In this document: positions 30,678 to 41,500 of the stretch, one piece after another
Layout of the letters: each line of letters opens with the position of its first letter
Position numbering within the stretch: position 1 is the stretch's first letter
Source of the DNA: Xanthomonas phaseoli pv. phaseoli
GTDB taxonomy: Bacteria > Pseudomonadota > Gammaproteobacteria > Xanthomonadales > Xanthomonadaceae
Assembly: GCA_022749655.1 (NCBI GenBank)
Contig: CP094243.1
Location: 3,038,001-3,102,000 of the forward strand
DNA length: 64,000 nt
Direction: 5' to 3'
Position numbers and translations under genes: made by a program
Notes under the pieces: model-generated
What the model saw: the letters and a program-made list of their open reading frames with translations, nothing else
Database searches by the model: none
What the model was told of the DNA's origin: nothing

Positions 30678-30769
30678 CCCGCCAGCCGGGCACGCGTGGG
30701 CCAGCGATGGTTAAAACAGTGACGGAATTCCGGCGGGCACGCTTGAGCCTGCCTGCAATGTCAGGAGAC

Positions 30770-30788
30770 TCCCGACAAACTGTCGGGA
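30770..30788. promoter_or_regulatory. perfect hairpin upstream of rpoN2
   Basis: TCCCGACA-AAC-TGTCGGGA forms an 8-bp stem with a 3-base loop, 106 bp before rpoN2 and 93 bp after the LuxR-type gene. It is followed by AAAATC rather than a T run, so it may be an operator or a weak terminator. Confidence 0.45.
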
Positions 30789-30893
30789 AAATCATGAGTC
30801 GCCTCACCTGACTCCCTGATTAGAAACCCGTCGCGTTGTCCTGCAAGATGCATTCCATCGCTGCTGCGTGCAGCGCCCATCGGAAGCGCTTCC

Positions 30894-32302
30894 ATGAAGA
30901 CGACCATTTCCGCCCAGCTTGGCCAGCAACTGCACCTCACCCCGCAGTTGCTGCAGTCGATCCGTCTGTTGCAACTGGACGGCATGCAATTGGAACTGGA
31001 AATCCGTCGCGCCCTGGAAACCAATCCGTTGCTGGAGTTGGAAGAGCTGGCCGATAACGGGGACGAGGCCGCCACCAACAACGATGGCGCCAGCGATATC
31101 GCCGCGTTCGACGAGCTACCGGAAAGCACGATGTGGGACGTGCAGGGCGGCAGTTGGAACGACGGCGACGACGATCGCATGCAGCGCGTGGCCGCCGGCG
31201 AGTCGACCGACCCGCATGTGCGCATCCTGCGCGAGCTGGCGCTGGACCTGGACGAGGCGGCGCTGGGGGCCGCTGCGTTCTGGCTGGAACAGACCGACGA
31301 CGCCGGTTATCTGACCGAAGCGCTGTCGACGCTGCAACAGCTGGGCGCCACCCGTCTGGGCATGACCGTGCAGGCGGTCGAAGCGATCCGGCAGCGGTTG
31401 CTGCACGGCGACCCGGCCGGTCTGGCCGCCTGCGATCTGCGCGAGTGCCTGCAGGCCCAGTTGAGCGCCCTGCCCGGCCGCGTGCCGGCACGCCACCTGG
31501 CTGCGCGCATCCTCGACGGCGATCTGGAGCTGCTGGCCGCGCACGACTACACGGTGCTGGCGCGCGCGCACGATGCCGAAGTGGACGATGTCCGTGAAGC
31601 AGTGCGGCTGATCCTGTCGCTGCAACCGCGCCCGGGCGACGACCTGTTGCAGGAAAGCAATGCCAGCGTGATCCCGGATGTGCTCGCCTGGCATGCCGAC
31701 GACAGCTGGCGCGTCGCACTCAACCCGGCCACCACCCATCGCGTCAGCATCAACCCGGTGCACGAACGCGCACTGGCCGACGCCGGCGAGGCCGCGCAGC
31801 CGCTGCGCGACATGCTGCAGGAAGCGCGCTGGCTGACCCGCGGCCTGTCGATGCGCTATGAGACCCTGCTGCGCGCCACGCGCGCCATCGTCGAACGCCA
31901 GGCCGCCTTCCTGGCGCGTGGCGTGGCGAAGAAGCGATGGCACCGCTGACGCTGAAGGAAATCGCCGACGAGATCGGCATGCACGAATCGACCATTTCGC
32001 GCATCACCACCGGCAAATACATCCAGACCCCGCGCGGCACCTTCGAGCTCAAGCATTTCTTCGCCGTGCGGCTGGAAGGCGCCAGCGTCTCCGGCCAGGC
32101 CGTCAAGGCGATGGTGCGCCGCTTGATCGAAAGCGAGCCGGCCGGCCGGCCGCTGGCCGACGAGGCGATTGCCGGCTTGCTGTCGCGGCAAGGCGTTAAC
32201 ATTGCGCGCCGCACCGTGGCCAAGTACCGCGAACAACTTGATATCGCACCGGCACGCGAGCGCCGCCGCACCACTAAACCGCTGCTTGCCCGGGCAGGAT
32301 AA
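30894..32302 (+). pseudogene. rpoN2: RNA polymerase sigma-54 factor RpoN2, frame broken once
   Basis: The reconstructed protein is about 469 aa, with region I (glutamine/leucine-rich, LTPQLLQSIRLLQLDGMQLEL), the core-binding region, the HTH and the RpoN box. The C-terminal part shows LTLKEIADEIGMHESTISRIT, KYIQTPRGTFELKHFF and the RpoN box IARRTVAKYREQL. The frame breaks at 31925-31926; restoring one G (GGG for GG) gives ARGVGEEAMAPLTL. Xanthomonas carries a second rpoN in its flagellar locus, and this copy next to vemR and fleQ is that gene. It should serve the sigma-54 promoters listed here. Confidence 0.9.
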
Positions 32303-32310
32303 GGACTACT

Positions 32311-32686
32311 ATGAGCAAACTCACCGTGCTGCTGGTCGACGACCACGAGGGCTTCATCAACGCTGCGATGCGTCATTTTCGCAAGGTCGAGTGGCTCGAT
32401 ATCGTGGGCAGCGCCGCCAATGGGCTGGAAGCGATCGAGCGCTCTGAGTCGCTGCGCCCCAATGTCGTGCTGATGGACCTGGCCATGCCGGAGATGGGCG
32501 GGCTGCAGGCCACGCGTCTGATCAAGACGCAGGACGATCCGCCGTATATTGTCATCGCGAGCCACTTCGATGATGCCGAGCATCGTGAACACGCTCTTCG
32601 CGCGGGTGCTGACAATTTTGTCAGCAAGCTGTCCTATATCCAGGAAGTCATGCCAATCCTGGAGGGCCTGACGGAAGGAGCCAGGA

Positions 32687-32694
<8 letters not shown>
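32311..32694 (+). CDS. vemR: single-domain response regulator VemR
   Basis: A 127-aa stand-alone receiver: VLLVDDHEGFINAAM, phospho-acceptor Asp56 in VVLMDLAMPEMGG, VIASHF and VSKLSY. It has no output domain. In X. campestris VemR lies between rpoN2 and fleQ and affects exopolysaccharide, motility and virulence; the position here is identical. It starts 8 bp after rpoN2, and its end overlaps the fleQ start by 8 bp, so it is almost certainly co-translated with FleQ. Confidence 0.9.
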
Positions 32695-34171
<1,477 letters not shown>

Positions 34172-34198
34172 GCCAGCACACGCCCAGGTTCCGCTCGC

Positions 34199-34213
34199 TG
34201 GCATAGCGCTTGC
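34199..34213 (+). promoter_or_regulatory. sigma-54 promoter of the flagellin-modification operon
   Basis: TGGCAT-AGCGC-TTGC: exact GG/GC spacing, a perfect -12 and the frequent TGGCAT variant of the -24, preceded by C. It lies 76 bp before the aminotransferase ATG and 28 bp after the fleQ stop. Confidence 0.8.
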
Positions 34214-34288
34214 TTCAGCAGGATCACTCCGTTCGCAGCTGCCGGCTGCGACGGAATCCCGACATCCACCCGCACCAGCGAGGCATTG

Positions 34289-35398
34289 ATGCCCATCCCC
34301 GTCACCAGTCCGCTGCTGCCGCCGCTGGAAGAGTTCCTGCCTTATCTGGAGCGGATCTGGACCAGCCGCATCGTCAGCAACGGCGGCGAGATGCACCATG
34401 CCCTCGAACGCGCGCTCTGCGATTACCTGGGCGTACCGCACCTGGCATTGCTGACCAACGGCACCACCGCCCTGATCACCGCGCTGCAGGCGCTGCGCAT
34501 CACCGGCGAAGTGATCACCACACCCTACTCGTTCGTTGCCACCGCGCATTCGCTGCTGTGGAAAAGCATCACCCCGGTGTTCGTGGACATCGACCCGGTG
34601 ACGCTCAACATGGACCCTTCGAAGATCGAAGCGGCCATCACCCCGCAAACCACTGCGATCATGCCGGTGCACTGCTATGGCACTGCCTGCGACACCAGCG
34701 CGATCACGCGCATCGCCGACATCTACAACCTCAAGGTGATCTACGACGCGGCGCACGCGTTCGGCGTGCGCGACGAAGGCGGATCGATCCTGCGCCATGG
34801 CGACCTGAGCGTGTTGAGCTTCCATGCGACCAAGGTCTTCAATACCTTCGAAGGCGGTGCGATTGTCTGTCCCGACGAAAGAACCTACCAGCGCATCGGG
34901 CACCTGAAGAACTTCGGCTTCGTCGACGAAACCACGGTGGTGGCACCGGGCATCAACGGCAAGATGAACGAAATCAGCGCGGCGTTCGGCCTGCTGCAGC
35001 TCAAGCACATTGATGAGGCCATTGCGCAACGCAGCACCATCGATGCGCAGTACCGGCAACGATTGAGCGACATTCGCGGCATCCATTGCGTTGCAAGGCT
35101 CGATCACTCCACGCCCAATTACGCGTACTTTCCGATCCTGGTGCAGGACGACTACCCGCTGTCGCGCGATGCGCTATACCAATTGATGCGCGAGCACGGC
35201 ATCCTGGTGCGGCGCTACTTCTATCCGTTGATCAGCGACTTCCCGATGTATCGTGCCCTACCCTCGTCGGCGCCGGCACGGTTGCCGGTGGCGCGCTCAG
35301 TCGCCGCGCAGGTGCTGTGCCTGCCGATCTTTCCTGGCTTGAGCAGCGACCAGGTGGATACCATCGCCGATCTCATTGCCGGCCAACGGGCGACATGA
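34289..35398 (+). CDS. DegT/DnrJ/EryC1 sugar aminotransferase (VioA-like)
   Basis: A 369-aa PLP-dependent aminotransferase for nucleotide-linked keto sugars. Landmarks are LTNGTTALITALQAL (PLP phosphate loop), TPYSFVATAHS, VIYDAAHAFG and the Schiff-base lysine in SFHATKVFNTFEGGAIV (Lys182). This wording is closest to enzymes making 4-amino-4,6-dideoxyhexoses, as for the viosamine on Pseudomonas syringae flagellin; that link is an inference. ATG 34289 with GAGG upstream is preferred over the TTG 3 bp earlier. It is the first gene of the modification island, driven by a sigma-54 promoter. Confidence 0.88.
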   Translation: MPIPVTSPLLPPLEEFLPYLERIWTSRIVSNGGEMHHALERALCDYLGVPHLALLTNGTTALITALQALRITGEVITTPYSFVATAHSLLWKSITPVFVDIDPVTLNMDPSKIEAAITPQTTAIMPVHCYGTACDTSAITRIADIYNLKVIYDAAHAFGVRDEGGSILRHGDLSVLSFHATKVFNTFEGGAIVCPDERTYQRIGHLKNFGFVDETTVVAPGINGKMNEISAAFGLLQLKHIDEAIAQRSTIDAQYRQRLSDIRGIHCVARLDHSTPNYAYFPILVQDDYPLSRDALYQLMREHGILVRRYFYPLISDFPMYRALPSSAPARLPVARSVAAQVLCLPIFPGLSSDQVDTIADLIAGQRAT

Positions 35399-35462
35399 CC
35401 GTATCACGCTGCACCTGCATTTCAACCTCACATCTCTACAACAGGCAACCAGGCGAGCTCGC

Positions 35463-35687
35463 ATGACCCAGGCAACATTTATCGAGAACTTCCTCTCCGC
35501 CACCGACTTTCAGGAACCGGTGGAGGTCACCATGGACACCGTCCTGTTGGAATTGCCGGAGTGGGATTCGCTGGCCGCGCTGGGCGTGATCGTCATGTTC
35601 GACATGGAGTACAGCAAGACCATCACCGGCGAAGATCTGTCTGCCGCCGTCACCGTGGGCGATCTCTACAAACTGACCGAGGCCTAA
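35463..35687 (+). CDS. acyl carrier protein
   Basis: A 74-aa acidic four-helix-type carrier. The phosphopantetheine attachment site is Ser36 in LPEWDSLAALGVI, the EWDSLA form common to specialised (non-AcpP) carriers. It is followed after 5 bp by a KAS III gene, so it probably carries a short acyl chain for sugar acylation rather than membrane lipid synthesis. The start is at ATG 35463; an upstream extension lacks ACP character. Confidence 0.88.
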   Translation: MTQATFIENFLSATDFQEPVEVTMDTVLLELPEWDSLAALGVIVMFDMEYSKTITGEDLSAAVTVGDLYKLTEA

Positions 35688-35692
35688 GCACC

Positions 35693-36736
35693 ATGCCGAC
35701 CTCCACGCTGCACAATGTTCGCTTTGCCGGCATGGCGACCTGCGTGCCCAAGCGCGTGGTGTCCAATCTCACCGATTGCCGGCCGCAGATACGTTCCGAG
35801 CGCGAGCGTCTGGTGCGCAACATCGGCATCGAGACACGCCGCATGGCGTCGGAGTGGCAGTGCTTTTCCGACCTGGCCTTCGATGCGACCGAAGTGCTGC
35901 TGGAGCGGCTGCAATGGAAGCGCGAGGAGATCGATGCATTGATCGTGGTGACCCAGTCACCGGATTACCCGATCCCGGCCACTGCCATCATCCTGCAGGA
36001 CCGGCTGGGGCTGTCGCATGCCACCGTCGCCTTCGACGTCAATCTGGGCTGCTCGGCCTACCCGTTCGGCATCAACCTGCTCGGCTCGATGATCGCCGCC
36101 GGCGGCGTCAGGAAGGGCCTGCTGCTGGTGGGTGACCGTAGTGCCAATTTGGAAGACCCGATCTTCTCCGACTCCGGCACGGCCACTGCGCTGGAATTCA
36201 GTGCTGACGCGCCGCCGATGTATTTCGACCTCAACAGCGATGGCAGCGGCTACAAAGCCATTATCCTGCCGGTGGGTGGGCATCGTGAGCCGGTCGGCAT
36301 CCAGCACTTGGTGCCCTATCGAGAGGAGCCGGAAGGTGCGTGGAAGCGTGGCGTGGACCTGCAACTGGATGGCGTGGCGGTGCTGAGCTTTTCTACCCAA
36401 CGCATTCCGCCTGCGGTACAGAAGAAGCTGCTTGACTACACCGGCGCGTCTAAGGAGGAGGTGGATTACTTCGTCTTCCACCAGGCCAACCGCATGATCA
36501 ACGAGACCATCCGCAAGAAGCTTGGCCTGCCGGTGGAAAAGGTGCCTTCGACGCTGCGCGACTTCGGCAACACCAGCGGCGCCTCGTTGCCGGTCACGAT
36601 GACTGCGCGGATCAACAAGGAACTCGAGTCAGGACCCAAGCGCGTGTTGCTGTGCGGCTTCGGCATCGGCCTTTCGTGGGGCAGCTGCCTGGTGGAGATC
36701 GAAGGTGCAGTCTTCCCCGATTTGATCGAATCTTGA
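35693..36736 (+). CDS. 3-oxoacyl-ACP synthase III-like enzyme
   Basis: A 347-aa KAS III/thiolase-fold condensing enzyme. The catalytic triad is in place: Cys120 in NLGCSAYPFG, His263 in FHQAN and Asn293 in FGNTSGAS. The expected reaction is condensation of a short acyl-CoA starter with malonyl-ACP on the neighbouring carrier. Condensing enzymes of this type are found in the flagellin glycosylation islands of P. syringae. It lies 5 bp after the ACP gene and 34 bp before the reductase. Confidence 0.9.
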   Translation: MPTSTLHNVRFAGMATCVPKRVVSNLTDCRPQIRSERERLVRNIGIETRRMASEWQCFSDLAFDATEVLLERLQWKREEIDALIVVTQSPDYPIPATAIILQDRLGLSHATVAFDVNLGCSAYPFGINLLGSMIAAGGVRKGLLLVGDRSANLEDPIFSDSGTATALEFSADAPPMYFDLNSDGSGYKAIILPVGGHREPVGIQHLVPYREEPEGAWKRGVDLQLDGVAVLSFSTQRIPPAVQKKLLDYTGASKEEVDYFVFHQANRMINETIRKKLGLPVEKVPSTLRDFGNTSGASLPVTMTARINKELESGPKRVLLCGFGIGLSWGSCLVEIEGAVFPDLIES

Positions 36737-36770
36737 GCTCTCCGGTCGCCGCTGCAGAAAACGAGATCCC

Positions 36771-37538
36771 GTGAACGACTCCCTATCCTTCAATCCTTTC
36801 AGCCTTGCCGATAAGCGCATCCTGGTCAGCGGCGCCAGTTCAGGGCTGGGCCGCGCGATCGCCCTAGGCTGCGCACGCATGGGCGGCGAGTTGATCGTCA
36901 GTGGACGCGATCCGCGACGCCTGGACGCCACCCTGGCTGATCTACGGGCCATCAGCGAGCGGCCCCACCAGGCGCTGCGTGCTGACCTGACGGTGGCCAC
37001 CGAGCGCGCTTCGCTCGTCGCCGCGCTTTCGGCGCCGCTGCATGGCGTGGTCCATAGCGCCGGCATCTCGCGGCTATGTCCAGCACGGATGGTCGGTGAG
37101 GCGCACCTGCGCGAGGTCCAGGCGACCAACGTCGATGCGCCCATTCTGCTGACCCAGGGTCTGCTCAAACGGAACCTGATCGCCGCCGATGGCGCCATCG
37201 TGTTCATCGCATCGATCGCCGCGCATATCGGTGTGGCAGGGGTAGGTGCCTATTCCGCTTCCAAGGCTGCGCTGATTGCTTACGCCCGCTGCCTGGCGAT
37301 GGAAGTAGTCAAGCGACACATCCGCGTCAACTGCCTGTCGCCGGCGCTGGTCGATACCCCGTTGCTAGACGCCACTGCCCAGGTGGTGGGCTCGCTTGAG
37401 ACCGAACGCAGCAATTATCCGCTTGGTTTCGGGCGACCCGACGACGTGGCCAATGCCGCCATCTTCCTGCTATCCGGTGCCAGCCGCTGGATCACCGGCA
37501 CGAGCCTGGTGATGGACGGCGGGCTGACAATTAGCTGA
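36771..37538 (+). CDS. SDR-family 3-oxoacyl-ACP reductase-like enzyme
   Basis: A 255-aa short-chain dehydrogenase/reductase. It has the cofactor loop VSGASSGLGRAIALG, HSAGIS, catalytic Ser in FIASIAA, Tyr-x3-Lys in YSASKAAL and the C-terminal MDGG. In this setting it is likely to reduce the 3-oxoacyl-ACP made by the preceding enzyme to the 3-hydroxyacyl form; a sugar substrate is also possible. The start is a GTG at 36771 after GAGAT. Confidence 0.88.
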   Translation: MNDSLSFNPFSLADKRILVSGASSGLGRAIALGCARMGGELIVSGRDPRRLDATLADLRAISERPHQALRADLTVATERASLVAALSAPLHGVVHSAGISRLCPARMVGEAHLREVQATNVDAPILLTQGLLKRNLIAADGAIVFIASIAAHIGVAGVGAYSASKAALIAYARCLAMEVVKRHIRVNCLSPALVDTPLLDATAQVVGSLETERSNYPLGFGRPDDVANAAIFLLSGASRWITGTSLVMDGGLTIS

Positions 37539-37547
37539 GGAGCACGC

Positions 37548-38195
37548 ATGAAGCAGATCGTCATCCTCGGAGCCGGCGGATTGGGACGCCAAGTGTTGGC
37601 ACAACTGCAGGTGGACCATAGCCACGGCATCGACTGGGTCATTGCCGGCTTCTTGGACGAGCGTGGCCCAGACACTGTGCCAGCCGCGCTGTACTACCCC
37701 TGGCTGGGTCACCCGGCCGAGTTCGCTCCGCGTGCGGATCAATTGTTCGTTGCCGCGATCGGCGACCCGCTTTCACGCGAACGTCAGGTCACACCACTGG
37801 TGGCAGGGGGAGCCGAGTTCGTCTCGATCCGCACCCGCTGCAGCCTCGGCACACGCACCGTGTACGGGCCGACTTATTTCGGCTATGACGTGAACTGTGG
37901 CGTCGATTGTCGCATCGGCAGCTACGCCTTCATCGACCAGGAAGTGCTGCTGGGCCACGACGTGGTGGTCGGCGATTACGCACACATCGCGCCGCGCTGC
38001 GTGCTCGCCGGCCACGTCACCGTCGGCCATGGCGCGGTGATCAATTCCGGAGCCCTGATAGCACGAGGCATCACCATCGGCGAACGATCGGTAGTGGGCA
38101 TGGGAGCTGTAGTGTTTCACGATGTCGCGCCGGGCCAGACTGTGGTCGGCAACCCGGCACGCGCGATCTTCAACAAACCGGTCTCCAGCTCATGA
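37548..38195 (+). CDS. NeuD/PglD-like sugar O/N-acyltransferase
   Basis: A 215-aa protein with the NeuD/PglD layout: an N-terminal Rossmann-like binding domain (IVILGAGGLGRQVLAQL) and a C-terminal left-handed beta-helix of hexapeptide repeats (SYAFIDQEVLLGHDVVVGDY, VTVGHGAVINSGALIARG) ending VVGNPARAIF. Enzymes of this type acylate amino sugars; with the ACP, KAS III and SDR next door, the donor may be an acyl-ACP. It starts 9 bp after the reductase. Confidence 0.88.
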   Translation: MKQIVILGAGGLGRQVLAQLQVDHSHGIDWVIAGFLDERGPDTVPAALYYPWLGHPAEFAPRADQLFVAAIGDPLSRERQVTPLVAGGAEFVSIRTRCSLGTRTVYGPTYFGYDVNCGVDCRIGSYAFIDQEVLLGHDVVVGDYAHIAPRCVLAGHVTVGHGAVINSGALIARGITIGERSVVGMGAVVFHDVAPGQTVVGNPARAIFNKPVSSS

Positions 38196-38232
38196 GCATG
38201 AGGACGCCAGACTGCCAGCGCCGGTGCAGCCG

Positions 38233-39363
38233 ATGACGCGCCACGCGCTGGACGCGCGGCACTACACCAGCGAAAAGACCTTCGCGCTGGAACGCGAACG
38301 CCTGTTCGGACAGCTATGGAACTTTGTTGGTTTCAGCACGATGGTGCGCGAGCGCAACCAATTCTTCACCCGCACGATCGCCGGTGTGCCGGTGCTGGTG
38401 CAGCGAACCAGCGCAGGTGTGCGCGCCTTCGTTAACCAATGTCCGCACCGGTTGTCTGCGATCCAGATCAGCGATGTCGGCCAGCGCCCGCTGGTCTGCC
38501 CCTATCACGCCTGGTCGTTTGGCCCGGAAGGCGAGCTGCGCGCCATGCCTAACGCCGAGCTCTATCGCTTCGATGAGCACGAACGTGCAGGCATCTGCCT
38601 GCGTAAGTTGGCGCTGGAGGAAGTCGGTGGGTTGTTGTTCGTCAACCTGGCCGAGCAACCGTTGCCGCTGGAGACGCAGTTCACCGCTTCTTTCCTGCAG
38701 CAGTTGCGCGAAGCGTCCTCGCACCTGGACACGCAGGTGATCCATAGCCGGCACCGGGTTCACTACAACTGGAAGCTCAATATGGAGAACGTGAAGGACT
38801 ACAACCATGTCCCATTCGTTCATCCGAAGACCTTCCTGCCCGCCCTGACGACACAGGTCAAATCGACAGGCACTGCCACAGGTGCGCCATCGATCGTGAA
38901 GCAATTGGTTCAACATGGCCAGGCGCCAGCACTGAGCACGCTCAGCTACCCGACGAAAGCGCCCTTGCAACCTTATGTATCGTGGTTCAACGCGCTGTGC
39001 GACACCTATGGCGCTGATCATATCTATTACAACTGGTTCATCTATCCGAACGTCAACTTCTGCAGCGTCCGTGGTGAGCACTTCCTGCTGCAGCAATACG
39101 AACCGGTGTCTCCAGGCGTGACTAACTACCACCTGTGGATGATGACCGCCCGTCGCAAGAGTGCGAGCACCGACTTTACCGCGCTGCTGAGTACGCTGAT
39201 TCGCGGCGAACGAACCGTTATCGCCGAAGACACGCTGGTACTGGAACGCCTACAGCAGGGACTTGGCCCCTATTCCGGTTCGTTCATGCATGGTGACTAC
39301 GAAGCGCATCTGGTGCAGCAGCATCTCTGGTATCGGGAAAACGTGCTGGGAGAGACTGCTTGA
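38233..39363 (+). CDS. Rieske-type oxygenase, alpha subunit-like
   Basis: A 376-aa aromatic-ring-hydroxylating-type oxygenase. The [2Fe-2S] ligands are Cys70-x-His72 and Cys89-x2-His92 (CPH...CPYH), and the mononuclear iron ligands are in NVKDYNHVPFVH (Asp189, His192, His197 region). Such oxygenases normally hydroxylate or demethylate small molecules with a separate reductase, which is not encoded nearby. Within this island it probably oxidises the sugar or its acyl group. Its stop overlaps the following TTG start. ATG 38233 is preferred over upstream starts that read into the previous gene. Confidence 0.85.
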   Translation: MTRHALDARHYTSEKTFALERERLFGQLWNFVGFSTMVRERNQFFTRTIAGVPVLVQRTSAGVRAFVNQCPHRLSAIQISDVGQRPLVCPYHAWSFGPEGELRAMPNAELYRFDEHERAGICLRKLALEEVGGLLFVNLAEQPLPLETQFTASFLQQLREASSHLDTQVIHSRHRVHYNWKLNMENVKDYNHVPFVHPKTFLPALTTQVKSTGTATGAPSIVKQLVQHGQAPALSTLSYPTKAPLQPYVSWFNALCDTYGADHIYYNWFIYPNVNFCSVRGEHFLLQQYEPVSPGVTNYHLWMMTARRKSASTDFTALLSTLIRGERTVIAEDTLVLERLQQGLGPYSGSFMHGDYEAHLVQQHLWYRENVLGETA

Positions 39364-39977
39364 AAGCACTAGTGTTGTTAGGCCATGGCGCGGCGCTGGC
39401 AAAAGCCCAAGCTACTGCGCAAGCCTGTAGCCTGGAACACACCACGCTCGAACTGCCGACGGCGGATCGCTACACCTTCGATCTGGGCGAACTGTTCGCC
39501 CGTTTTCCTGCGGCACAGACTGAAGTGTTCGTAGCGCTAGACGAGCGCGCGGTGAACTATGCCCGGCACAAGCTGCTCGCAGAGGTGAGATTGGCTGGCT
39601 ATCGCACGATTAATCTGATTTCGCCGCAGACCATCATTGCCGATGGAGTGGAACTGATGGGCAATGTATACATCGGTCCAGGCTGCAATTTGGCACCGGG
39701 TAGCCGCATCGGTGCAGGTAGCTGGCTGGATCGCCAGATTATCGTCGAGGCGGATGTCCGCGTAGGCTCCAGTGTGACATTGCATGCCGGCGTACAACTA
39801 GGGCAAGGGGTGCAAATCGGCCAGGGCAGCACCCTAGGCAGTGGCAGTGTGGCACCTCGCCAAGCACGCATTGGTCGGCGCTGTGAATGGCTGCTGCACT
39901 CCGTGTTGCCCGATGTACTGCCTGACCGATGTTTCTACGACTCCCTGATGCCGGACGGCGCGCGCATCCTTTACTAA
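39360..39977 (+). CDS. second left-handed beta-helix acyltransferase-like protein
   Basis: A 205-aa protein with an alpha/beta N-terminal domain (KALVLLGHGAALAKAQAT) and hexapeptide repeats from about residue 95 (GVELMGNVYIGPGCNLAPGS, VRVGSSVTLHAGVQLGQG). It is similar in plan to NeuD-like acyltransferases but diverged. The TTG start overlaps the oxygenase stop. A second acyl transfer step in the same pathway is plausible. Confidence 0.75.
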   Translation: MKALVLLGHGAALAKAQATAQACSLEHTTLELPTADRYTFDLGELFARFPAAQTEVFVALDERAVNYARHKLLAEVRLAGYRTINLISPQTIIADGVELMGNVYIGPGCNLAPGSRIGAGSWLDRQIIVEADVRVGSSVTLHAGVQLGQGVQIGQGSTLGSGSVAPRQARIGRRCEWLLHSVLPDVLPDRCFYDSLMPDGARILY

Positions 39978-40078
39978 AAAATGAAAAGCTCACTCCCTGC
40001 GCTTATCCCTAAAAGCATATCGCAGCCTCCATTTAATCGACTCTTAGATTTCCCGTCATCCAGACTGAGCTAATATTT

Positions 40079-41387
40079 ATGTACCCATTTCTTTCCAAAC
40101 AACAGCTTATTAGGGATGTCTTTGAACTACGTGATGCGCTTGCGCAACCACACGGAGTCTTCCCCGCCTTGCTCGATCGGGCGCCATCGGATTTCCTTAA
40201 AAAACAAAATTTTATTATTTGCGGATCGGTGTGCAGATCAGAGATTCGAGTACTGGCAAAATCAGCCAATGTTATTGCCATTGTTGACGACTTCCTGCGC
40301 GAGCGTCAAAGGCACATATTCGGAATCCCTGTCATCAGCTCGGATACTTGGGTCGAGCTGGCCGTAGGCCAGGCCGATGTGACATCTTGCATTCTGACTC
40401 CAGGCGGAACTGCTTTTCAGCACTTCACCAAAACAGCCAATCAATGGAACTTGCCAACACTACTTCCGTTGCAGTTTTTGCATTTATTGGAGAAATGCGG
40501 TGTCGACCATAGCGGGGAAACCGGCCGCTTTTTCTGGTACGGTTACGAATTCTTCAATGCCACCCTTAACAATGTTGATTACCTAGTTGAATTTTCCAAC
40601 GATCTTACTGATGAATATTCGCAAATTTCATGGCTGTGCATTCTGCTTTATAGACTGACACTAAATCCATTTTATCTTGAAGCATGTGCTGTCGGACATG
40701 GAGCGGATAATTTCGGCCTCAACTCATACTCCACCAACCGCCAATTTTTCAAGTTTAATGACGAAGAAGTTTATGTTGATGGTGGCGCCTTCAATGGCGA
40801 CACCATCGAGGGCTTTTGCGCGCATGCAAGGGGATTTCAAAAGAATTCATTCTTTCGAACCATCCATTCACAACAATAATTTAATCCGCTCGCGCCTCAA
40901 TTTACTACAGGATCAATACCTGAAACCGTTGGCGCCAGCTATCACTTTGCACGAGAAAGGGTTGTGGGATAGCAACACAACATTGAAATTTAACCCAGGG
41001 CAAATTGTTCCAGATTTCGAAATTCCCGGTCTTTTTCAAACCCAGTCTGCGCACCTAGTAGAATCCAACATCATCGGCCATATATATGAAAAATCGCGCG
41101 AAGAAGACGTGGCGATAACCGTTCCGGTCACAACTATTGACGAGGCTACGGAAAGGACGGCGACATTCATCAAATTAGAGATCGAAGGATCCGAGCTCAA
41201 GGCGTTACACGGCGCAAGGGAAACAATCGAGAAAAACCGCCCCAAAATGGCGATCTCAGCCTATCATAAGCCGGAGGATCTGTTAACACTAACGAAATTC
41301 GTTAAAGAAATGGAAAAGGATTATCAAATTGGCTTCCGGCAACACAACCGGTTATGCCCCGATGCGATGGTTCTATATTACTTCTAG
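40079..41387 (+). pseudogene. FkbM-type methyltransferase with N-terminal domain, frame broken once
   Basis: The reconstructed product is about 435 aa. The N-terminal part has a nucleotide-sugar-sensor-like fold (FIICGSVCRSEIRVLA). The C-terminal FkbM methyltransferase region has EVYVDGGAFNGDTIEGF, RIHSFEPSIHNN, VTTIDEA, FIKLEIEGSELKALHGA and MAISAYHKPEDLL. The frame breaks at 40830-40833: one G too many in GGGG, where GGG would give HARDFKRIHSFEP. Base composition is clearly more AT-rich than the flagellar genes, a sign of horizontal origin. It probably methylates a sugar of the flagellin glycan. Confidence 0.75.
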
Positions 41388-41500
41388 GCACATGATTAAT
41401 AGCCTTTATGGATCACAGCAATAAAATCACGCAATTTTATTGCGTAGGTAGCGATGGCATGGTCACGCCTTCTTAGCAAAGCACACAAGGAAGCCCTTTT

